Shown one piece after another: positions 32,561 to 40,016 of a stretch of DNA of 43,477 nt (position 1 is its first letter; each line of letters opens with the position of its first letter). Under the pieces are notes generated by a model. The model was not told the origin of the DNA and made no database searches. It saw only the letters and a program-made list of their open reading frames with translations. Source of the stretch: Sulfoacidibacillus ferrooxidans (GTDB taxonomy: Bacteria > Bacillota > Bacilli > Alicyclobacillales > SLC66); assembly GCF_022606465.1 (NCBI RefSeq), contig NZ_JALBUF010000015.1:1-43477 (forward strand), read 5' to 3'. A program made the translations under genes and the position numbers.

Positions 32561-32845
32561 TGATGAGTATGTATTAGTCATTGGGTTTCGTCGACAAATG
32601 TTAGACGTCTACAAGGGTAACCGCACCATTGCGACATGTCGGATCTTGTTGATCAAAAGTCTGCACAGAAAAGGTACGCCAACCTCTAGGGGGAGACGCG
32701 TATATCCTGCGGAAGCGATCTTTACGTATAGTGTGTGGCAGTATGAGTAGGACACAGTGATTAAAAAATTTAATTTGAATCATCTGAAATAAAATCATAA
32801 ACACAAAAGTTCGCACTTGACAAGGCGTTCACAAATGTATACTTC

Positions 32846-32890
32846 TGCAGTGAACTATCACGAAGTTTTTAGCCTCGTAGTAGTTCACTG
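32846..32890. repeat. inverted repeat split by the IS256-family insertion
   Basis: TGCAGTGAACTA at 32846 pairs with TAGTTCACTG at 32881-32890; removing the IS and one target copy restores the last two bases (CA at 34301), giving a perfect 12-bp stem. The IS therefore landed in the base of an existing hairpin. Confidence 0.65.
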
Positions 32891-34292
32891 AGTTGAGTCC
32901 GTATAATGGTGTAAATTCAGTGGACGCACTGGGTGACATCATATGAAAGTGCCATCTCGCCCCTTTTGGTAGAATGAGTTTGTCGAGAACCTAATCTACT
33001 GGGAGGTTTATGCGAATGGCACAATACAACATTACACTGGATGACACGGTTTTGAAAGGGCTTTTTTCTGGCGATAAAGGGATGTCAGATTTGCTTGAAC
33101 AGGTATTAAACCAAGTCCTTCAGGCACAGGCAACTGAGCAGGTGCAAGCACAGCCTTATGAACGCGCAGATGAGCGCCAAGGTTATCGTAACGGGACTCG
33201 TCCCCATCCACTAACGACGCGTGTTGGAACGCTCACATTGCACGTCCCAAGGCTTCGCAATGGGAACTTCTCTACCGAAATGTTTGCGAGATACCAGCGC
33301 AGTGAGCAGGCACTGCTTCTGGCTTTAGTGGAGATGGTGATTCAGGGCGTGTCGACTCGAAAAATCACTGCGATTACCGAAGAATTGTGTGGTGCTGAAT
33401 TCTCGAAATCTACTGTGTCGGAACTGTGCAAACGTCTTGACCCAATCGTGAATGCGTGGAATGGACGTAACCTGAAAGAGAAGAAATATCCCTTTGTTTT
33501 GGTAGATGCAATTGTATTGAAAATCCGTGAGGATGGGCGTGTTCGTGCTCGCTCGGTCATGATTGCAACAGGTGTCAACGAAGAAGGATATCGAGAGATT
33601 CTTGGCATGATGATTGGGGATAGTGAGTCCACTGCGAGTTGGTCTGAATTCTTTTCATGGCTGAAAAGTCGTGACTTACGCGGTGTCGACATCGTGGTTT
33701 CGGACAGCCATAGCGGTCTTGTCAAGGCGCTACATTCACAGTTCCAGGGGAGTACGTGGCAACGCTGCCAAACGCACTTCATGCGTAACTTCTTGGAAGC
33801 GACACCAAAGAGTCTACACGACGAGCTGTACGGAAAAGTCCGTGCCATTCTTGATGCGCCAGACGTGGAAACCGCGAGGATGTTGATGAACAAGGTTGTA
33901 GAAGACTACGGAGACAAAGCCACTAAAGCCATTGCTGTGCTGGAGGACGGATTCGATGACATTACAGCGGTTCTGTCATTGCCAGACCGATATCGCAAAC
34001 GACTGCGCACAACCAACGGTATGGAGCGGCTCAATGAGGAAATACGGCGACGGGATCGCGTGATTCGGATTTATCCTAACCGGGATTCTGTGACACGGCT
34101 CATTGGCGCGTTGCTGATGGAGATGGACGAGAAGTGGCAAACGGGACACAAATACTTGGATATGGCGGAGTATTTCGTGTGGCGTGATGAACAGAAAAAA
34201 CTAAGCGAAATGCAACCGAAACTACAACAAATCAGTTAACATATCTACACATCTACCGTGGGGCGAATTTACACCACATTTAGGACTTGATC
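32891..34292 (+). mobile_element. intact IS256-family insertion sequence, 1402 bp
   Basis: Flanked by 8-bp direct repeats GTTCACTG (32883-32890 and 34293-34300). The 28-bp ends are imperfect inverted repeats sharing AGTCC and TGGTGTAAATTC (left AGTTGAGTCCGTATAA..., right complement GATCAAGTCCTAAATG...). One full-length transposase gene inside. Size, ends and 8-bp duplication all fit the IS256 family. Recent insertion is likely. Confidence 0.9.
33010..34239 (+). CDS. IS256-family (mutator-type) transposase
   Basis: 409 residues from ATG 33010 (GGGAGG upstream; a second ATG is two codons on). ERQGYRNGTRPHPLTTRVGT and LHVPRLRNGNFSTEMF form the DNA-binding part; SVSTRKITAITEEL-like text follows. 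Catalytic residues: Asp in FVLVDAIVLKI, Asp in IVVSDSHSGLVKAL with the CxxH-like RCQTHFMRN, and Glu in NGMERLNEEIRRRDRVIRI. Uninterrupted, so probably active. Confidence 0.92.
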   Translation: MRMAQYNITLDDTVLKGLFSGDKGMSDLLEQVLNQVLQAQATEQVQAQPYERADERQGYRNGTRPHPLTTRVGTLTLHVPRLRNGNFSTEMFARYQRSEQALLLALVEMVIQGVSTRKITAITEELCGAEFSKSTVSELCKRLDPIVNAWNGRNLKEKKYPFVLVDAIVLKIREDGRVRARSVMIATGVNEEGYREILGMMIGDSESTASWSEFFSWLKSRDLRGVDIVVSDSHSGLVKALHSQFQGSTWQRCQTHFMRNFLEATPKSLHDELYGKVRAILDAPDVETARMLMNKVVEDYGDKATKAIAVLEDGFDDITAVLSLPDRYRKRLRTTNGMERLNEEIRRRDRVIRIYPNRDSVTRLIGALLMEMDEKWQTGHKYLDMAEYFVWRDEQKKLSEMQPKLQQIS

Positions 34293-34486
34293 GTTCACTG
34301 CAACGCTAGTACATAAATTGATCGTAATAGTACATAAGAACTAGTCTATATCATCCATCTGGATCTTATTTTATAGTCCTCTTCTCAGATAAGCTATAAA
34401 TGTAATATGAGATTACGGTTCACATCAATAGTGCATTTCATGATTTACTTATTTAAGAAATATATTTAATTAAAGGAGATGCTAAA

Positions 34487-35692
34487 TTGGCTAAAATTAT
34501 GGTAGTTGGAGCATCCTTTGCGGGTCTTACCGCCGCATTAGATCTGAGAAGAGAACTTGGTAAAGAACATGAGGTAGTGGTTATTTCAAAACAGGAAAAC
34601 TTTGTTTTTATCCCATCTATGCCTTGGGTTGTTTTAGGAACAAGAACACCTGATCAAGTTTCATTTCCTCTTAAACCTACAATGGATAAACATGGAATAC
34701 AATTTATTCATGATTCTGTTACGAAAATCGATCCGCATCAAAATATAGTTTATACAGAAAAAGGAACATTGGAGTACGATTATTTATTTTTAGGCACAGG
34801 ACCGGCACTTGATTTTGCTGCAGTTGAAGGATTGGGACCACATGGTGGCTACACGCACTCCGTATGCAACTTGCAGCACTCCTTATCTGCACAAGCAGCT
34901 TTTAAAGAGTTTTTAAAAAATCCAGGGCCTATCGTGATTGGTGCAACTCAAGGAGCAAGTTGCTTTGGTGCTGGATATGAATTTTTGTTAAATGTTGAAA
35001 GTTATTTGCGTAAAAATAACTTAAGAAACAAAGTGAAGATAAGTTGGATCACTCCAGAACCGTTTCTTGGTCACTTTGGCTTAGGCGGCGTAGGTGATTC
35101 TGAACATATGGTTAAAAAAATGTTTGCAGAACTTGATATTGTAGCTTATCCCAATCATGCCATTCAAAAAGTGGAGAAAGATCAAGTGATTCTAGACGAT
35201 GGGACACAGATTCCTTTTTCATATAGCATGCTCATCCCACCGTTTATTGGAATTGAAGCCGTGTTTAATACACCTGGTCTTGGAAATGATAAAGGATTTA
35301 TCCCAGTTACATCTGAATACCGTCATCCTAATTTTTCTAATATTTTTGCGGGTGGAGTTAATGTCGCTTTAAGTCCAAAAGAACCGACGCCTATACCTAC
35401 TGGTGTTCCAAAAACGGGTTATATGGCAGAACATATGGCAAAAACGGCCGTAAAGAACATCATTGCTGAAATTAACGGAATGCCCCATGTTGAATTCAAT
35501 CCCTATGATATGAAAGCGCTATGCATATTGGATTCTGGTGATGCCGGTATTTATATGATTGCTGATCCAGTTTTTCCACCCCAAAAAAATTACACGTTAC
35601 AATATGGATCTTGGGTTCATGGAGCAAAAATAGCATTTGAAAAATATTTCATTTGGAAAATGAAAAATGGATTCACCAATTTACCGATTTAA
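34487..35692 (+). CDS. sqr: sulfide:quinone oxidoreductase
   Basis: 401 residues from a TTG start with AGGAG 7 nt upstream. FAD-binding MVVGASFAGLTAALDLRREL, NFVFIPSMPWVVLGTRTPDQ, and PTGVPKTGYMAEHMAKTAV, a typical SQR string. Three cysteines, Cys127 (THSVCNLQH), Cys159 (GASCFGAGYEF) and Cys346 (KALCILDSG), match the catalytic and bridging cysteines of SQR. The C-terminal amphipathic helix region (KIAFEKYFIWKMKNGFT) would anchor it to the inner face of the membrane. It oxidises sulfide to polysulfide and reduces quinone, feeding the cytochrome bc complex. First gene of an operon with DUF1641. Confidence 0.9.
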   Translation: MAKIMVVGASFAGLTAALDLRRELGKEHEVVVISKQENFVFIPSMPWVVLGTRTPDQVSFPLKPTMDKHGIQFIHDSVTKIDPHQNIVYTEKGTLEYDYLFLGTGPALDFAAVEGLGPHGGYTHSVCNLQHSLSAQAAFKEFLKNPGPIVIGATQGASCFGAGYEFLLNVESYLRKNNLRNKVKISWITPEPFLGHFGLGGVGDSEHMVKKMFAELDIVAYPNHAIQKVEKDQVILDDGTQIPFSYSMLIPPFIGIEAVFNTPGLGNDKGFIPVTSEYRHPNFSNIFAGGVNVALSPKEPTPIPTGVPKTGYMAEHMAKTAVKNIIAEINGMPHVEFNPYDMKALCILDSGDAGIYMIADPVFPPQKNYTLQYGSWVHGAKIAFEKYFIWKMKNGFTNLPI

Positions 35693-35733
35693 TATTTTAG
35701 TGATGTATTACTACTTAGAAAGAAGGGAACAGG

Positions 35734-36381
35734 ATGACTTCTGAATCACTAGCTGTTGATCAAGTTGACGAACTCCTTGAAATTTTAGGAGATAACACCA
35801 TTCAAAACGCAACCGTAACTGTGTTGCGAGCTATGCCAACTATCGCTAAATGGTTAGGAATACTTGAGCTTGGAACAGAGTTGATTGAGCCTATGGTAAA
35901 AGATCCAGAATTAATCTTAAATATAACAAATGAATTAAGTAAACTTAAAAAAACCGGCATGGTGGATAATTTAAATACACTAATGGATCAACTACCTTTA
36001 TTGGTTAAAATGACATCTTATTTAGAGATGGGTATGGATTTATTAGAACCTATGGCAAAGGATCCTGAACTTCTTGATAATATTTTGCAGAGTATAAAAC
36101 AACTTTCCATACCCTTAAAAGAAGATGTTTTTCCATCTGGCATCAAGTTATTTCAAGTATTACCTGTTTTATTGCAACTGACGCCGCTTTTAGTTTTGAC
36201 CGCTGATCTATGCAAACCAATCATTTCTCGTCCTACTATTATTACAGATGCACTACTTAAATCTTCCGAAGATAAATCATCTATTTCTATGTTTCGTTTA
36301 GCAAAATTAAGAAAGGATCCCACCGTACAACACTCACTTAGATTCATGATTGCGCTATTACAAGAATTATCGGATGGCTAA
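35734..36381 (+). CDS. DUF1641 protein, SQR partner
   Basis: 215 residues, all helical, 41 bases after sqr. It has repeated units: LELGTELIEPMVKDPELIL and LEMGMDLLEPMAKDPELLD are near copies about 60 residues apart, and LLVLTADLCKPIISRP a third weaker one. DUF1641 proteins commonly accompany SQR or formate dehydrogenase genes; function is not settled, perhaps a membrane or electron-transfer adaptor. A short hairpin (AACGCTT/AAGCGTT, 36380-36398) overlaps its stop codon region. Confidence 0.8.
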   Translation: MTSESLAVDQVDELLEILGDNTIQNATVTVLRAMPTIAKWLGILELGTELIEPMVKDPELILNITNELSKLKKTGMVDNLNTLMDQLPLLVKMTSYLEMGMDLLEPMAKDPELLDNILQSIKQLSIPLKEDVFPSGIKLFQVLPVLLQLTPLLVLTADLCKPIISRPTIITDALLKSSEDKSSISMFRLAKLRKDPTVQHSLRFMIALLQELSDG

Positions 36382-36534
36382 CGCTTTAGCTAAGCGTTGC
36401 TTGCATCATGGAAGCTAGTATCCATTCACTTTACAATAGATCTAAAAAAATTATCGATGGGTCTTTCACATCCATGAGTCTCGTTGTCCAGAAGATCAAT
36501 TGTTACTCTATCACTGCCATTGGAGGGTGTTTAT

Positions 36535-37980
36535 ATGGATGTAAATACAACCACCACAAAAAAATGGCCCGAAATCATCCAAGGTGGTATGGGTGTGGCA
36601 ATTTCCAATTGGAAATTAGCACGTGCTGTTTCACGAACTGGACAGCTTGGAGTAGTTTCTGGAACAGGAATTGATACTGTGCTTTTGAGACGATTACAAG
36701 ACGGTGATGTGGGAGGCTATATGCGAAAAGCTTTAGCGGCATCACCATGGCCATCTCTAGCACAAAAGATCATAGATAAGTACTTTGTTCCTAATGGAAA
36801 GTTGTCTTCACAACCGTATCAACGATTACCGATGTGGACACTGGAATCCTCTACATGGTTACGCACAGTGGCTATGCTTGGGGCATTTGCTGAAGTTTGG
36901 TTAGCTAAATTCGATCATGATGGTCAAGTTGGCATCAATCTGTTGACTAAATTATCACTACCTAACTTAGCGATTTTATATGGCGCCATGAACGCTCACG
37001 TAGATGTTGTTTTAATGGGAGCTGGCATTCCTCGTGAGATTCCTGGAGCCATTAATCTTTTAGCTAAAAATGAACCGGCAAGTTTGAAATGTGAAGTTGT
37101 GGGAATGAAGGCTGGAGAGGGACCTAGTAGTCACTTTGATCCAAGAGACTATAATGGTGTTCGACAAGAGTTGCATCGTCCGGCCTTTTTTCCGATCATT
37201 TCATCGTATAGTTTAGCTTTGCTCATGTCAAAAAAATCAACAGGTTCTGTTGAAGGTTTTATCATTGAAGGGCCAACTGCTGGGGGCCATAATGCCCCAC
37301 CGCGGGGGCCTAAAAAATATGATGAATCCGGGCAATCTATATATGATCAACGCGATGTTGTTGATCTTCATGCGGTTGCAGCACTTGGATATCCATTCTG
37401 GCTCGCTGGAGGATATGATTCTCCTGCAGGGCTACAATCTGCACAAGCAAACGGGGCAACAGGAATTCAGGTAGGTACACTGTTTGCATATTGCGAAGAA
37501 TCCGGAATGGATAGAAAGGTTAAAAAACAAGTCATACAGGATATTATAAAGCATCCAATCCATGTCCATACGGATCCCTTTGCTTCACCTACCGGATTCC
37601 CATTTAAAGTTGTGGATGTAATAGGTTCTTTGTCAGATAAAGAAGTATACCAAAACCGCACGAGAAGATGCGATTTAGGATATTTACGAGAAGCTTATCT
37701 CGATCAGCAGAACCATGTACAATATCGCTGTGCTGCAGAACCTGTACATACTTATTTGGAAAAAGGCGGATGTATCGAAAACACTGTGGGGCGCAAATGC
37801 TTATGTAACGGATTAATGGCAACTGCCGGATTGTCACAGTATCAAACATCCACCTTATTAGAACCTCCTATTGTTACGAGTGGAGATGGTATTCATAAAG
37901 TTGCTGAATTGATTTCTGCTAATCATACAACATACACGGCGAAAAGTGTTGTTAGCTATTTACTTGGCGAAAAGTCGTAA
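36535..37980 (+). CDS. nitronate monooxygenase-like FMN oxidoreductase
   Basis: 481 residues from ATG 36535 (GGAGG 10 nt upstream). TIM-barrel motifs of the nitronate monooxygenase/FabK group: IIQGGMGVAISNWKLARAVS at the start, GINLLTKLS, DVVLMGAGIPREIPG, EGPTAGGHNAPPRG and GATGIQVGTLFAYCEESGM. It is longer than usual NMOs (about 320-360), with a C-terminal Cys-containing extension (RRCDLGYLREAY, GGCIENTVGRKCLCN) that may bind a metal cluster. Close association with SQR and DUF1641 suggests a role in sulfur oxidation rather than nitronate breakdown; this is inference. Confidence 0.75.
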   Translation: MDVNTTTTKKWPEIIQGGMGVAISNWKLARAVSRTGQLGVVSGTGIDTVLLRRLQDGDVGGYMRKALAASPWPSLAQKIIDKYFVPNGKLSSQPYQRLPMWTLESSTWLRTVAMLGAFAEVWLAKFDHDGQVGINLLTKLSLPNLAILYGAMNAHVDVVLMGAGIPREIPGAINLLAKNEPASLKCEVVGMKAGEGPSSHFDPRDYNGVRQELHRPAFFPIISSYSLALLMSKKSTGSVEGFIIEGPTAGGHNAPPRGPKKYDESGQSIYDQRDVVDLHAVAALGYPFWLAGGYDSPAGLQSAQANGATGIQVGTLFAYCEESGMDRKVKKQVIQDIIKHPIHVHTDPFASPTGFPFKVVDVIGSLSDKEVYQNRTRRCDLGYLREAYLDQQNHVQYRCAAEPVHTYLEKGGCIENTVGRKCLCNGLMATAGLSQYQTSTLLEPPIVTSGDGIHKVAELISANHTTYTAKSVVSYLLGEKS

Positions 37981-38120
37981 AGGAGCCATTCCTGTAATGG
38001 TGCGCCTAGCTAAACTAGGCACAACTTGTTGATGAGAGGCTAAGGATGAAGCTCTTCGAATAGCTCCAGGGATAGTTTGAGGCGAAGCAAGACTGCAGGC
38101 TATATCATCAAGTGAATGGT

Positions 38121-38385
38121 ATGAAGTCATTCCACAGCGTCATGAAACGCGAACTAGTACAGTTGGAAAAGTCTCCAACACGTAAACGAGCAAAGAAAGA
38201 CATTAGGGAATACAACGAGAAGTGGTAAACCCGTCTGCGGATTCGTTTGTCAATTGGATCTAAGCCGCATATACAATTCCAATCAATGTATTTCAAAAAA
38301 GCGAACAAGAAGGCAAACTACATTCCATGGGCAATCCGTCAGACTATTTTTAAATTATTTGTTCGGGGTGTCCACCATATTTACT
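38121..38385 (+). pseudogene. IS3-family OrfB C-terminal fragment and right end
   Basis: SFHSVMKRELVQLEKSPTRK then KDIREYNEKW, a TAA at 38226, and TRLRIRLSIGSKPHIQFQSM in the same frame: the end of an IS3-type integrase (standard text EYIEVWYNRLR.HSSIGY.P). TAA stands where Tyr is expected. The right end GGTGTCCACCATATTTACT follows. It is homologous to the minus-strand sequence at 43350-43477. Confidence 0.75.
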
Positions 38386-38456
38386 TAATACCTGGACACA
38401 TGCATCTTCTACGATTCTTTGCTCGTCTTTGGCCCTCGACCAGTTCTCATCTGACT

Positions 38457-39540
38457 GGCAAGATCAAGCCTACACGCAATAGGAAACCCGACAAAGGTAA
38501 GAAGGGTGAACAAGCACCTACCACAACTTCCATAAAAGTTGAACGTTTGATCAACAGAATCCTGCTACGTCCATCTAGCGTACGGTCATTCTCACATAGA
38601 CCTTCTTCTGTCCCTAGGTTCGTGAGCAGTTTGGCTCGATCTCCTTGGTGACGTAGCTGCGCTTTCTGTTCCAGCTGATGAAATACCTGCGCGACCCGCT
38701 ACTTTTCCCCATAACACGCATAGTTGTGGCTCTTGAGAACGTGACTGACCCATGCACCTGAAACGGCATCTATACGCACCCGAATGGCAACAGCCACTGC
38801 GATTACTTCGGGTACCACCTTGTACCTATTCACGGCCTCGGACAATCACTATGACCTTCCACTCGATCCTCGATGGGAGCGAGCTTCACGCCATGATTCT
38901 GTGTCACTTCACTTATCGTAAGCATCAAAGAGTTTGGAGCAATATTACCCACTTGGGCATTGGCAACAGATTGTACTGGATGTTGCTCAGAATGTCCGGC
39001 TCTTTACATCTACTTCGAGTCTAAGGGCACCCCATGCATTCATTGACCTAAACCAATGTCAAAACGAAAACAAGAAGTACAAGGGCAACATCATGATGTC
39101 TCTCGAAGGTATGCCCGTTTGTCAAAAGGGACTCGCCACGAAAGACAATGGCTACGATCGCAGCCGTGGACGGCATTACCTATCGCTATCCCCTGATGAA
39201 AGAACGGTGTCTGCACCTGTGATTCACCTTATTCTGACTGGTTCTACGGTCTGCGCATATACACATCGATACGAAGGACACGCAGCGCTTGTTTACCCAC
39301 AGGTTGCATGTGACAGCAACGCGTGAAGAGATGTCTACCAATGGAGAACGACAGTGGAGCGTTCAATAAACGTGAAAAGCTTGACTATCTACTTGAAACT
39401 GCAGCCATCGCAGCACGAAAATAGGCCTCACCCGAATGTGGGGATCATGATCTGTCAATACACAGATGCCTGGTATCAAGAGATCGATATCGACCTAAAA
39501 TCGACGCTCTTTACAGCATAAAGCCAGGCTATAAACCAAA
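38457..39540 (+). pseudogene. DDE transposase remnant, many frameshifts
   Basis: Reading across frames gives an ordered transposase: RKPDKGKKGEQAP and KVERLINRILLRPSSV, HLYAPEWQQP, FGYHLVPIHGLGQSL, RGRHYLSLSPD, YTSIRRDTR-like text, and WRTTVERSIKREKLDYLLET near 39345-39405, the usual terminal glutamate region (R..ER.nkr...dY.le). At least six frame changes or stops. The N-terminal fragment at 11722 appears to belong to the same type. Confidence 0.55.
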
Positions 39541-39737
39541 ACAACGACTATTTTTGAAAAATCATTTAATTATCGTTTTTTATCATACCCCCTATGTTTG
39601 GAAAATGAGATTCGAGCCCGGCGCTTTTCATTCCCAGTAAAATTCTCGAATACTTACTGCTATTGTCTATTCAACGGCCTTCTAATGACGAGAGGTTATA
39701 TTATAAAAATTGCGTGTAATACATGCATAACATAGGT

Positions 39738-40016
39738 TTATTGTAGTTCCTTCACTAATGCATGCAAATAGAATCGAGCCTCTCTTTGCGTAGAGAAAAT
39801 AACCATGTTCGTTTGATTCATTTGTTCCTCTGCATCACACCACACTACCCACCCTTGTTGTGTAGGTGTAATGTAATAACTTGAATCCATATCTAGCAAA
39901 CTATAGGTACTTGCATTTTGCAATTGATAAAAAGATGGATAGCCCAATAGTTTAGCGAACTGTTCCTTTTCCATAAAATCATCCCTTCCTCCCATCATGG
40001 GTCTATCCCTATTCAT
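39738..40016 (-). CDS. small protein coupled to the diguanylate cyclase
   Basis: 92 residues if started at the ATG at 40016, which overlaps the upstream stop by 4 bases; the internal ATG at 39974 has the better ribosome binding site (GGAGG then AAGGGATG), giving 78 residues. Sequence EKEQFAKLLGYPSFYQLQNA, SSYYITPTQQGWVVWC and STQREARFYLHALVKELQ shows no membrane span and no family I know. Tight coupling suggests it regulates or binds the cyclase or c-di-GMP. Confidence 0.6.
   Translation of the reverse strand: MNRDRPMMGGRDDFMEKEQFAKLLGYPSFYQLQNASTYSLLDMDSSYYITPTQQGWVVWCDAEEQMNQTNMVIFSTQREARFYLHALVKELQ

Noticed and set aside
33342..33893. 183-residue minus-strand frame
   Set aside because: Antisense of the IS256 transposase.
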